64,000 nt of DNA from Yinghuangia aomiensis (GTDB lineage Bacteria; Actinomycetota; Actinomycetes; Streptomycetales; Streptomycetaceae), in NCBI RefSeq assembly GCF_039542225.1, contig NZ_BAABHS010000016.1, positions 1-64,000 of the forward strand. The letters run 5' to 3'. Below, one piece after another: positions 16,475-24,235 of the stretch. The notes beneath the pieces were generated by a model. It was given only the letters and a program-made list of their open reading frames with translations. It had not been told where the DNA came from and ran no database searches. A program made the translations under genes and the position numbers. Within the stretch, counting starts at the first letter, position 1; each line of letters starts with the position of its first letter.

Positions 16475-18073
16475 TCAGGGGAGGTAACCCACACGAGTGA
16501 CAGGGGTCGGCGGTTCGGCGGTGCGGGCGGCGGCGCGGTCGAGGCCGGCGAGCAGCGCGTTGCGCAGTTCGCGCGGGTCGATCACGTCGTCGTACGACAG
16601 CGAATTCGCCGAACGCCACGGACCCGACGACTCGTTCGCCACCAGCCGGTCCCGCGTCTCGGCGTCCTGCTTCGCCGTCGCGGCGCCCGCTGCGGCCGGA
16701 ATCCCGCCGAGGGTCACGCCCGGAAGCGCATACGAAATCGTCTGCGCGTCGAACGGGTTCATCGCCATCACCGAACTACCGAACCCGAACGCCTTGCGCA
16801 GCGTCACGTGCAACTTCGGTACCCGCAGCCGGTGCTGGGCCGCGAACAGCCGTGCCGACGCGCGCAGAATCCCGGCGCGCTCGGACACCGTCCCGGCGAG
16901 CACGCCCGGGTTGTCGGCGAGGAACACCACCGGAAGGTGGAACGCGCCGCAGACTTCGACGAACCGCGCGGCCTTGCTCGCCGCGTCCGCGTCGATCGTC
17001 CCGGCCCGCACCGCGGGCTGGTTGGCGACGACCGCGACCGCGTGGCCGCCCAGGCGGGCGAACGCGGTCAGCACCGAAGCCCCGTACGCGGGCTGGATTT
17101 CCAGCACCGAACGCGCATCGAACACGGTGTCGAGCACGGCGTGCATGTCGTAGGGGCGCCGCGCGTCCGGCGGGATCAGGTCCAGGACCGCGTCGGTGCT
17201 GCGCGGCCCGGTGTCGGCATTGCCTTGCCCGGCACCCGCGAACGGCGGGTGCTGCCACGCGTTCGACGGCAAGTACGACAGGTAGCGCCGCACCAGCCGC
17301 AGCGCGGCCCGGTCGTCGGCGGCGGCGTTGTGCGCGACACCGCTGGCCACGCAGTGCACGTCGGTGCCGCCGAGGGTGAGCTTGTCGACCCGCTCGCCGA
17401 TCGCCGCGGCGACCAGCGGGGGACCGGCGGTGAACAGCGCACCGGCGCCTTCGACCATGACCACGAAGTCGGACAGCGGCGCGGTGAGCGCGCCGTGGCC
17501 GGCCGAGGGGCCGGTCACCACCGCGACGGTCGGGACGACACCGGCGAGCTCGGTGAGCGCCTGGAGGTCGTTGGGGGACGCGGTGTGGCCTTGCAGCGCG
17601 TTCGTCGCCCGGTGCCCGGCGCCTTCGAGGAGCATCACCAGCGGCGCGCGTTCCTGTCCCGCGAGCCGCGCCAGCCGCGCCCGTTTCGCGGCGGCCGCGG
17701 GCCCGATCGACCCGCCCTGCACGGTGAAGTCCTCCGCGCCGACGAAGACCGGCCGCCCGTCGATCCGCCCCGACCCGGCCACGAACGCGTCGGACGGGGC
17801 GTCGGCGCCGCCGGCCAGCGTGCCCAGCTCGGTGAACGACCCGGGGTCGAGGAGCGCGTCGACCCGCGCCCGGGCATGCAGCCGCCCGGCGGCGGAGTAG
17901 CGGGCGACCTTGGCCGGGCCGCCCATGGCACGCGAGGCGGAACGGCGGCGCGTGAGGTCGTCGAGCAGCGGCTGCCAGTCGGCGCGGTTGCCCGAGGCGG
18001 GTGCCGGGCCGGAGGCCGCGGACGGGCCGGGCGCCGGACCCGGAGACTGCGCAGACGACGACACCTCGGACAT
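16475..18073 (-). CDS. Acyl-CoA carboxylase beta subunit (carboxyltransferase)
   Basis: A 532-residue carboxyltransferase of the AccD/PccB type, which transfers CO2 from biotin to an acyl-CoA. Two crotonase-like halves are visible: the first with SGRIDGRPVFVGAEDFTVQGGS and MLLEGAGHR, the second with GGHAVAVVANQPAVRAGTID, ADNPGVLAGTVSERAGILR and AFGFGSSVMA. The first 45 residues are a Ser/Pro/Ala-rich tail. Start at the ATG 18071-18073. No biotin-carrying alpha subunit is adjacent, so it must use a partner encoded elsewhere. A TGACTGAGTCA palindrome lies 98 bp upstream. Exact acyl-CoA substrate unknown. Confidence 0.9.
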   Translation of the reverse strand: MSEVSSSAQSPGPAPGPSAASGPAPASGNRADWQPLLDDLTRRRSASRAMGGPAKVARYSAAGRLHARARVDALLDPGSFTELGTLAGGADAPSDAFVAGSGRIDGRPVFVGAEDFTVQGGSIGPAAAAKRARLARLAGQERAPLVMLLEGAGHRATNALQGHTASPNDLQALTELAGVVPTVAVVTGPSAGHGALTAPLSDFVVMVEGAGALFTAGPPLVAAAIGERVDKLTLGGTDVHCVASGVAHNAAADDRAALRLVRRYLSYLPSNAWQHPPFAGAGQGNADTGPRSTDAVLDLIPPDARRPYDMHAVLDTVFDARSVLEIQPAYGASVLTAFARLGGHAVAVVANQPAVRAGTIDADAASKAARFVEVCGAFHLPVVFLADNPGVLAGTVSERAGILRASARLFAAQHRLRVPKLHVTLRKAFGFGSSVMAMNPFDAQTISYALPGVTLGGIPAAAGAATAKQDAETRDRLVANESSGPWRSANSLSYDDVIDPRELRNALLAGLDRAAARTAEPPTPVTRVGYLP

Positions 18074-18170
18074 GAGCACCCCGCAAGACGACGGACGGAC
18101 GACGAACACGACCCGGCGCCGCCCCACCGCCCCGCCGCTCGCCATCCCGACGACACGCCGCCAAAGTCCT

Positions 18171-18188
18171 TGACTGAGTCATATCAAA
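18171..18188. promoter_or_regulatory. Palindrome TGACTGAGTCA upstream of the carboxyltransferase gene
   Basis: TGACT-G-AGTCA (18171-18181) is a perfect 11-bp palindrome in a locally AT-rich segment continuing ATATCAAATG. It lies about 100 bp upstream of the start at 18073, in the position expected for the promoter. Reading minus-strand, TTGATATGACTCAGTCAAGG also has TTGA/TCAA outer symmetry. A TetR-type operator is the natural guess; the regulator is unknown. Confidence 0.5.
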
Positions 18189-18265
18189 TGCGGGGGGAGA
18201 CTTCAGCAGGGAGCGGGGAGAGCTCGGCCGGACGGCGCCCGCGAGCCGGGCGCCATCCCACCGCG

Positions 18266-19213
18266 TCAGACCAGAATGACCGTCTTCCCCCGAGCCCGGC
18301 CCGCCCGGTTCCGCGCCACCGCGTCCGGGGCGTCCGCCAGCGGGACCTGCGCGTCCAGGCGCACCGTCGCCCGGCCCGCGTCCACCTCCGCGGCCAACCT
18401 GGCCAGCAGGTCCGCGTCCGGGGCGACGACGAAGTTCACGCCTTCCACGCTCCGGGCGGCCAGGGACTGCGGGTCGGCGCTGTGCACCGTGCTGATCGCC
18501 ACGCCGCCGTCCGCGACGAGCATCGCGTACTCGGCGAACTGCTCCGCGCCCGACGCCAGGTCGACCAGGGCTTCGACGCCGTCCGGGAACGCCTCGCGGA
18601 GTTGCTCGGTCGGCGGGCCCTCCTGCGCGTCCAGGGTCTCGGCCGCGCCGAGGGCGCCCATCTCGGTTTCGCCGACGCCGCGCGTCACCGCGACGACCCG
18701 GACGTCCCGCGCCGCCGCCAACTGGGTGACGAACGAGCCGACGCCGCCCGCCGCGCCGACCAGCAGCAGCGTCTGCCCGGGGCCCACCCCGCCCGCGTCC
18801 AGCAGCGACATCGCCGTCTGACCCGCGGTCGGCAGCGCCGCGGCCAGCGGCAGGGGCAGCGCGGCGGGGGCGTGCGCGATCACGCCGTCCTCGGCCGCGA
18901 TCACGTACTCGGCATACGTGCCGTACGCGCCGACCGCACCCTGCTTCGGCTGCCCGAAGACCGCGTCGCCTTCCGCGAACCGCGTCACGCCCGGTCCCAG
19001 CGCCGCCACCTTGCCCGCGAAGTCCACGCCGTAGATCAGCGGGTACACCGCCTCGGCCTGGCCGCGCCCGGCCGCGTCCGCGAGCTTCCAGTCGAGCGGG
19101 TTGAGCCCCGCCGCGACCACCTTCACCAGCACCTCGCCGGGACCGGGCTCCGGCGCCGGCAACCGCATGAGTTCCGGTTCGCCCGCAGGCTTTGCGACGG
19201 CTACCGCGCGCAC
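18266..19213 (-). CDS. NADP-dependent quinone oxidoreductase-like enzyme (MDR family)
   Basis: A 315-residue zinc-independent medium-chain dehydrogenase/reductase. It shows the GroES-like N-terminal part (AAGLNPLDWKL, PLIYGVDFAGKVAALGPGV) and a Rossmann domain with GAAGGVGSFVTQLAAAR. The GTG at 19211-19213 follows AGGAGGACA, which fixes the start and excludes a 59-codon upstream extension. Quinone or alkenal reduction with NADPH is expected. A strong 13-bp-stem hairpin sits 29 bp upstream of the start, in the leader. It diverges from the GNAT gene. Confidence 0.9.
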   Translation of the reverse strand: MRAVAVAKPAGEPELMRLPAPEPGPGEVLVKVVAAGLNPLDWKLADAAGRGQAEAVYPLIYGVDFAGKVAALGPGVTRFAEGDAVFGQPKQGAVGAYGTYAEYVIAAEDGVIAHAPAALPLPLAAALPTAGQTAMSLLDAGGVGPGQTLLLVGAAGGVGSFVTQLAAARDVRVVAVTRGVGETEMGALGAAETLDAQEGPPTEQLREAFPDGVEALVDLASGAEQFAEYAMLVADGGVAISTVHSADPQSLAARSVEGVNFVVAPDADLLARLAAEVDAGRATVRLDAQVPLADAPDAVARNRAGRARGKTVILV

Positions 19214-19241
19214 ACTGTCCTCCTGGCCCGATCGAATGCCC

Positions 19242-19271
19242 CGGCCGGGCATCCGTCCGGATGCCCGGCCG
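19242..19271. promoter_or_regulatory. Perfect 13-bp hairpin in the leader of the oxidoreductase gene
   Basis: CGGCCGGGCATCC (19242-19254) pairs with GGATGCCCGGCCG (19259-19271) around the 4-base loop GTCC. It lies between the divergent oxidoreductase and GNAT genes, 29 bp before the GTG start at 19213. It could be a leader terminator or a protein-binding site. It lacks a U tract, so intrinsic termination is uncertain. Confidence 0.5.
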
Positions 19272-19464
19272 TCCGCCGGAACGCGTCCGCGGCCGGCAGC
19301 GGCTTTGCGCCGATTGGCGGGGATGCCCCGAATGGTCGGCTGTCTCTGGCTCATGGTCACCGTGCCGCGCCCGATCGGCAACGCGAACACGCCGGAGGAG
19401 TGACCACAGTCACCCGCGGATCCGCCCCGGGGGCATGTCGGCGCGCCGCTCTACACTCGGCCGA

Positions 19465-19971
19465 ATGACCGACGCGCCCCTCCCCGCCGAAGCCCGCGGC
19501 GAGACGCCGGCGGAAGACCCGGCCGATGCCTTCGACCTCCGCTCCGAAACCCCCTCCGTCGACACGTACCTCGCGCTGCGCCCGGCCTGCGGTCTCGGCG
19601 GCATGTCCCGCGAGGCCGCCGAGCGCGGACTGCCGAACACGCTGTACGGCGTCGTGCTGTACCACCGCGGCGAACCCGTCGGCATGGGGCGCCTGGTCGG
19701 CGACGACGGCTGCTTCTTCGTGGTCACCGACATCTGCGTGCTGCCCCGACACCAGGGCCTCGGCTTGGGCAAACGCATCATGGAAGCACTCAGCGAGGAA
19801 ATCGACCGCCGCGCCCCCGACGCGGCTTACGTCTCGCTGATCGCCGACGGCGACGCGAAGTACCTGTACGAGAAGTACGGGTTCACCGAAACCGCCCCCG
19901 CATCGGTCGGCATGGCCCGCTACCCGCTCCGCAAGCCCTGGACCGACCGCGCACCGGGGCCCGCCGACTGA
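19465..19971 (+). CDS. GNAT-family N-acetyltransferase
   Basis: A 168-residue acetyltransferase. The core GNAT fold shows GMGRLVGDDGCFFVVTDICVLP (strands 3-4) and the acetyl-CoA pyrophosphate loop RHQGLGLGKRIM, then YEKYGFTET near the C-terminus. The first 27 residues are a Pro/Ala/Glu-rich extension before DLRSETPSVDTYLALR. The ATG at 19465 is used; no strong ribosome-binding site is visible, so a short leader or leaderless start is possible. Substrate unknown. It converges with the metal-dependent hydrolase gene, whose stop lies only 7 bp away. Confidence 0.88.
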   Translation: MTDAPLPAEARGETPAEDPADAFDLRSETPSVDTYLALRPACGLGGMSREAAERGLPNTLYGVVLYHRGEPVGMGRLVGDDGCFFVVTDICVLPRHQGLGLGKRIMEALSEEIDRRAPDAAYVSLIADGDAKYLYEKYGFTETAPASVGMARYPLRKPWTDRAPGPAD

Positions 19972-19978
19972 CCGTGCG

Positions 19979-20914
19979 CTAAGCGCTCAACCGCCCCCGG
20001 CGCTCCGCCGCGCGCCGTTCCGCCTCCAGCGCGGCGGGCGAGGTCGCCAGGTAGTCGATCGCCGCCTGCGTCGACGCCTCGCCTTCCGGGTGGTACGACG
20101 GCACGAGATACCGCGGAATGGCCTTCACCAGCATCCAGTAGCTCGGCGCCACGCCCTCCGCCGACGCCCGCGCCATGTCCCGCAGCCGGTAGCGGGTGTC
20201 CGGGATCGTCGGGTCGTTGCGCATCAGATAGCTCGCGCCGATCTGCCACAGCCCCAGCAGGATCGGTGCCGTGAACGCCATGGCCTCCACCCGCCGCGCG
20301 TACCGCATCGGCCCGCCGAGGTGCTGGTACAGGTCGAACGCCACCGAGCGGTGCTCGACCTCCTCCGCACCGTGCCAGCGCAGCAGGTCGAGCATCATCG
20401 GATCCGCGCCGACGGCGTCCAAGGCCTCGGCCTCCAGCACCCACTTGCCGAGCAGGGCGGTGAAGTGCTCGATCGCGGCGATGATCGACAGCCGCACCCG
20501 CAGCCACTCGTGCTTCGGCATCGGCATGTACGGCTTGTCGCCCAGGAAGTCGAAGAAGAACCACTCCAGCCGCCGCGTGTACCCGCGCGTCTCGATGCCC
20601 TGCGCCCGCAAGTGGTCCAGCACCGCCGCATGCGAGTACGAGTGCACCGACTCCTGCCCCATGAACCCGCGCACGTCCTCGCGCAGTTTCTCGTCCGTGA
20701 TGAACGGCAGGGCTTCCTTGTAGACCTGCACGAACCACTTCTCCCCGGCGGGCAGCAGCAGATGCAGGACGTTGATCAGGTGCGTCGTCGGCGCGTCCCC
20801 AGGGATCCAGTGGACGGGCGTGTCCGCCCAGTCGAAGGCCACCCGGCGCGGCCGGATCGGCGTATCGGACACGGACGCGGATCCGGATGCCGGCAAGCCC
20901 AGCGATGTGCTCAT
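19979..20914 (-). CDS. Predicted metal-dependent hydrolase (PF10118-like, diiron-type helical protein)
   Basis: A 311-residue protein resembling the predicted metal-dependent hydrolase family PF10118. Spaced Glu/His motifs suggest a di-metal centre: MGQESVHSYSH, AAIEHFTALLG and HGAEEVEHRSVAFD. The start is the ATG at 20912-20914. It lies 34 bp downstream of the EphD-like gene on the same strand and could be the third gene of that transcript (M24 peptidase, EphD-like, PF10118). Its biochemical role in the family is not established. Confidence 0.75.
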   Translation of the reverse strand: MSTSLGLPASGSASVSDTPIRPRRVAFDWADTPVHWIPGDAPTTHLINVLHLLLPAGEKWFVQVYKEALPFITDEKLREDVRGFMGQESVHSYSHAAVLDHLRAQGIETRGYTRRLEWFFFDFLGDKPYMPMPKHEWLRVRLSIIAAIEHFTALLGKWVLEAEALDAVGADPMMLDLLRWHGAEEVEHRSVAFDLYQHLGGPMRYARRVEAMAFTAPILLGLWQIGASYLMRNDPTIPDTRYRLRDMARASAEGVAPSYWMLVKAIPRYLVPSYHPEGEASTQAAIDYLATSPAALEAERRAAERRGRLSA

Positions 20915-20948
20915 TACGCAAACCTCCACATGCCCGATCGGCGGCACG

Positions 20949-22760
20949 TCACTTCGGCAAGTCCACCCGCGCCAGTGCGCGCAGCACGCGCGGCGTGAAC
21001 CGGGACGCGGCGCGCGCCGCATGCGCTTCCGGCGTCACCGGCTGCACCGCGGTGTTCTCCGCGACCGCGCGCAGGATCGCGTCGGCGACCTTCTCCGGCG
21101 GGTAGCCGCGCCGCTGGTACGCCTTGGTGGTCTTCTCCCGCAGCGAGCGCTCCTGCTCCGCGCTCGTCCCCGCGAACCGGGTCGCCCCGGTGATCCCGGT
21201 CGCCACGAACCCCGGGCAGACCGCCGTCACGCCGATGCCGTAGGCCGCGAACTCGGCGCGCAGGCACTCGCTCAGCATCAGCACCGCGGCCTTCGACGTC
21301 GAGTACGCCGGAAGCGACTTCGACGGCTGGAAGGCCGCCGCGGACGCGGTGTTCACGATGTGCCCGCCCTGCCCGCGCTCAGCCATCATCGCGCCGAACA
21401 GCCGGCACCCGTGGATCACGCCCCACAAGTTCACGTCGAGCGTGCGCTTCCATTCCTCGGGTGTGGTGTCCAGGAACGACCCCGCTATGCCGATACCGGC
21501 GTTGTTCACCACCAGGTCCGGAACCCCGTGCACGGCCCGCACCTTCTCCGCCAACTGCGCCATCGCGTCGGCGTCGGACACGTCGACCGCCTCCGGGTGC
21601 GCCCCGGCCGCGCCGAGCACCTCGCACAGGTCGGCGGTGCGTCCGGCGGTGGCCGCGTCGCGGTCCACCAGCACCAGCCGCGCGCCGGCTTCGGCCAGCG
21701 ACAGCGCGGTCGCCCGGCCGATGCCGCTGCCCGCGCCCGTCACGACGGCGAGCTGGCCGGCGAACCGGCTGCGGTACGCGGCGGCGCGGCGTGCCCGGCG
21801 GCCCTTGGCGACCGCGACCGTCGCGGGCAGCGGCGCCGCGCCGCGGCCGGCCGGGTCGCCGTCGACGCGGTCGACGAACTCGGCGATCCACCGGGCGAGC
21901 AGGTCGGGGCGGGTGCGCGGGACCCAGTGCCCGCCGGAGACTTGGCGGCGCGTCAGGTTGGGGGCGAAGCGGTCGAGTTCGTCGTAGAGGCGCTTGGCGA
22001 GGAACTTGTCGCGGTCCGGCACCACGAGCTGCACCGGAATGTCCGTCGTGGCGTCGCGGCGCGGGGCGGCCATGCGGTGGCGCACGTTCGCGCGGTACAG
22101 CTTGGCGCCGAATGCGGCGTCCTCGGGCAGCGACGGTTCGGGTGCGCCGAGGGTCTTCTCGTTGCGGCGCATCATCGCGGGCCAGTGCTTGCCGAGGATG
22201 CCGCGCCAGGCGAGTTCGGGGGCGACGGGGACGTGCAGGGCGTACACGTACCAGGAGCGGAACATCTGCTCGAGGTTGCGCGACAGCCGCTTCGGTGTCG
22301 GCTTGGCCAGGCCCTCGCGGGTGACCAGGGCCAGGTGGTCGAGGCTCGGCCCGGAGATCGTGGTGAACGACGCGATGCGTCCGGCGATGCGCGGCGTGGT
22401 CACGAACTCCCAGGCCTGCACGGAGCCCCAGTCGTGTCCGACGAGGTGGACGGTGCCTTCGGGGGCGACCGCGTCCAGGACGTCTTCGAAGTCGTCGGCA
22501 AGCCGCTGGAGGACGTAGGCGGAGGTGGCGTCGGGACGGCTGGATCCGCCCGCGCCGCGCACGTCGTACGCGACGATGCGGAACCGGTCGGCGAGGCGGG
22601 CGGCGACGTCGCCCCAGATCTCCTTGGTGTCCGGGTAGCCGTGCACCAGGACGACGGTGGGGCCGTCGGCGCGGCCGGCTTCCACGGCGGCCAGGCGGAC
22701 CCCGTCGGGCGTTTCGACGTCGAAGCGGCGGGCGCCGGGCAGGTCGTGCAGCGCGCTCAC
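20949..22760 (-). CDS. EphD-like fusion: alpha/beta hydrolase (epoxide hydrolase type) + short-chain dehydrogenase
   Basis: A 603-residue two-domain protein. Residues about 1-300 are an alpha/beta hydrolase with HGYPD, the nucleophile elbow GHDWGS (Asp nucleophile, as in epoxide hydrolases and dehalogenases) and the catalytic His in GGHWVP. Residues about 315-600 are an SDR with TGAGSGIG, NNAGIG and YSTSK. This order matches mycobacterial EphD, which acts in lipid metabolism. The GTG start (22758-22760) overlaps the stop of the M24 peptidase gene as GTGA, giving translational coupling. No membrane anchor is seen. Confidence 0.9.
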   Translation of the reverse strand: MSALHDLPGARRFDVETPDGVRLAAVEAGRADGPTVVLVHGYPDTKEIWGDVAARLADRFRIVAYDVRGAGGSSRPDATSAYVLQRLADDFEDVLDAVAPEGTVHLVGHDWGSVQAWEFVTTPRIAGRIASFTTISGPSLDHLALVTREGLAKPTPKRLSRNLEQMFRSWYVYALHVPVAPELAWRGILGKHWPAMMRRNEKTLGAPEPSLPEDAAFGAKLYRANVRHRMAAPRRDATTDIPVQLVVPDRDKFLAKRLYDELDRFAPNLTRRQVSGGHWVPRTRPDLLARWIAEFVDRVDGDPAGRGAAPLPATVAVAKGRRARRAAAYRSRFAGQLAVVTGAGSGIGRATALSLAEAGARLVLVDRDAATAGRTADLCEVLGAAGAHPEAVDVSDADAMAQLAEKVRAVHGVPDLVVNNAGIGIAGSFLDTTPEEWKRTLDVNLWGVIHGCRLFGAMMAERGQGGHIVNTASAAAFQPSKSLPAYSTSKAAVLMLSECLRAEFAAYGIGVTAVCPGFVATGITGATRFAGTSAEQERSLREKTTKAYQRRGYPPEKVADAILRAVAENTAVQPVTPEAHAARAASRFTPRVLRALARVDLPK

Positions 22761-23695
22761 GCGGCGGCCTCCTCGGTGACGGCGGACAGGTCGGCGGCGG
22801 TGCCGGCGGGAGCCGGGAATCCGGCCCCGGTGCCGGTGAGTTCGGCCCCGTACAGGCCGCGGTCGGCCCAACGGTGCACGTGCGGGAGGTCGTCGTCGAG
22901 CCAGTACGCGTCGCCGTCCTCGGTCACCACCAGCAGTTCCTCGAACTTGGCGCCGACGCCGCGGAATCCGAGGTGTGGTTCGACCGCCCAGAGGCCGGGT
23001 GTGGCCGGGTGGCCGGAGCTTTTGCGCGGGTTCCACAGCGGCGACCAGCCCTCGCGGTGGCCGCGGATGCCGTCCTTGAGCAGGCCGCGCAGGGCGTTCT
23101 GCCCGAAGCCGAAGGCGTGCGGGCGCAGCCGGGCGTCGGCGACCTTGCCGACGCGGTGCGCGATGACGCCGAACGGGTAGGCGCGGTGCCGGTTCTCGTA
23201 GCCCTGGCGGGCCATCAGGGCGTCGACGTCGAGGTAGATCTGGCGTAGGGTGCGGCCGGCGCGGACGGCCTCGACGATGAAGGCGCGGTGGGTGGCCAGG
23301 TCGTCGAGGAGCCGGTCGACGACCGGGTTGGGGCCGAGGGAGCTGGCGTACCCGATGTCGGCGGTGTAGCCGTTGTGGACGGGTGCGGCGTCGAGGATGA
23401 ACGGCATGCCTTCGGTGAGCCGCAGGTTCGTGGGGAAGAACTGCAGCGGCACCTTGAAGCCGGTGAACGCGGTGCGGTCGCCGAACCAGGCGAACGGCAG
23501 GTGCAGCCAGTCGCGGACGCCGCGGTCGGTGAGCCACCGCCGCATCATCGCCGCGGCCTCGCGCTCGGTGGTGCCCGGGCGCAGTTCGGCCGCGACCGCT
23601 TCGGCGCAGTCGTACGCGAGGCGCTGGACGGCGCGGTAGCCGTCGATGCCGGCGCCGGTCGTGCCGGCCGGTGCATCCGTGAGCGGGGTCGCCAT
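22757..23695 (-). CDS. M24-family metallopeptidase (aminopeptidase P/creatinase fold)
   Basis: A 312-residue pita-bread-fold protein. Candidate metal ligands appear in order: two Asp in ILDAAPVHNGYTADIG, His in HRVGK or VEPHLGF, and Glu in VEPHLGF and KFEELLVVTEDG. The ATG at 23693-23695 is chosen; the longer frame starts in unrelated sequence. Members include Xaa-Pro peptidases and creatinase-like hydrolases, so peptidase activity is not certain. It is the first gene of a coupled operon with the EphD-like fusion, and a perfect TGTTACC inverted repeat lies about 75 bp upstream. Confidence 0.82.
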   Translation of the reverse strand: MATPLTDAPAGTTGAGIDGYRAVQRLAYDCAEAVAAELRPGTTEREAAAMMRRWLTDRGVRDWLHLPFAWFGDRTAFTGFKVPLQFFPTNLRLTEGMPFILDAAPVHNGYTADIGYASSLGPNPVVDRLLDDLATHRAFIVEAVRAGRTLRQIYLDVDALMARQGYENRHRAYPFGVIAHRVGKVADARLRPHAFGFGQNALRGLLKDGIRGHREGWSPLWNPRKSSGHPATPGLWAVEPHLGFRGVGAKFEELLVVTEDGDAYWLDDDLPHVHRWADRGLYGAELTGTGAGFPAPAGTAADLSAVTEEAAA

Positions 23696-23765
23696 GCGGG
23701 ACCGCCTTCCCGGGGGTCGGGCTGTGGGGGACGAAAGTGAGGCGCAGAAAGGGAGGAGCATCGGG

Positions 23766-23782
23766 TGTTACCCCGGGTAACA
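23766..23782. promoter_or_regulatory. Perfect inverted repeat TGTTACC-CCG-GGTAACA, probable operator
   Basis: The 17-bp palindrome lies 70-87 bp upstream of the M24 peptidase start and points to repressor control of the M24/EphD-like/PF10118 operon. Arms are perfect 7-mers with a 3-bp spacer, a size typical of TetR-family operators. It is also within 100 bp of the divergent nrd promoter, but lies on the far side of the NrdR boxes. Confidence 0.65.
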
Positions 23783-23844
23783 TACCCGGGAGTAGTCCCG
23801 GGCGGAAGACCCTTCCCGAGAGGCCGACCTTCGCGACACGCCGG

Positions 23845-23892
23845 ACACAACCACTAGGGGTCGCACGCGGCCTCACCCACTACATATATGCT
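23845..23892 (+). promoter_or_regulatory. Candidate pair of NrdR boxes in the nrdAB promoter
   Basis: ACACAACCACTAGGGG (23845-23860) and CCACTACATATATGCT (23877-23892) match the NrdR-box consensus acaCwAtATaTwGtgt at about 10 and 11 of 16 positions. Their starts are 32 bp apart, close to the 31-32 bp spacing known for paired NrdR boxes. They lie just upstream of the riboswitch leader. The second box overlaps an AT-rich TACATATAT that could be the -10 element. NrdR represses reductase genes when dATP/ATP is high (family knowledge). Confidence 0.6.
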
Positions 23893-23952
23893 CCTGCTCG
23901 CAGCTGGTTCGCCCGCTCCAAGCAGTCGGAGCGGGCGGCGAAAAGGAACTGA

Positions 23953-24162
23953 TGCCCCGTCAGGTGGCATTTGCGCCTTGGGAAGAGGGAACCCGGTGCG
24001 AAACCGGGACTGCCCCCGCAGCGGTGAGCGGGAACGACCGCCGTCACCAAGCACTCCGGGCCCGCGCCCGGGGGAAGCGACGGCCACTAGGACCTCCGTA
24101 CCCCGGCACACCTCCGTGTGCCGCAGTCCGGCATGCCCGCAAGTCCGAAGACCTGCCAGCCG
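23953..24162 (+). ncRNA. Cobalamin (B12) riboswitch in the nrdAB leader
   Basis: The leader contains the conserved cobalamin-aptamer blocks in order: CAGGTGGCAT (23961-23970), GGGAACCCGGTGCGAAACC, GGGACTGCCCCCGCAGCGGTGAG, AAGCACTCCGGG, GGGGAAGCGACGGCCACTAGG (B12 box near 24071-24091), and a final GCAAGTCCGAAGACCTGCC (to about 24158). A 9-bp hairpin (23911-23919 with 23928-23936) precedes it. The nrdA start is about 75 bp downstream. In Streptomyces coelicolor a B12 riboswitch represses the oxygen-dependent class Ia reductase, so the same role is expected here. Confidence 0.95.
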
Positions 24163-24235
24163 CCCGTACGCGCCGCACTGTCCGCGAGCGCGCACGGTGG
24201 TCACCGCACGTTCAAGCTCGCGAGGAGAGAGCCCC

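Noticed and set aside
20772..23180. Long plus-strand frame opposite the EphD-like and M24 genes
   Set aside because: Composition is shadow-like and it has no recognisable domain, while the minus-strand products have complete catalytic motifs.
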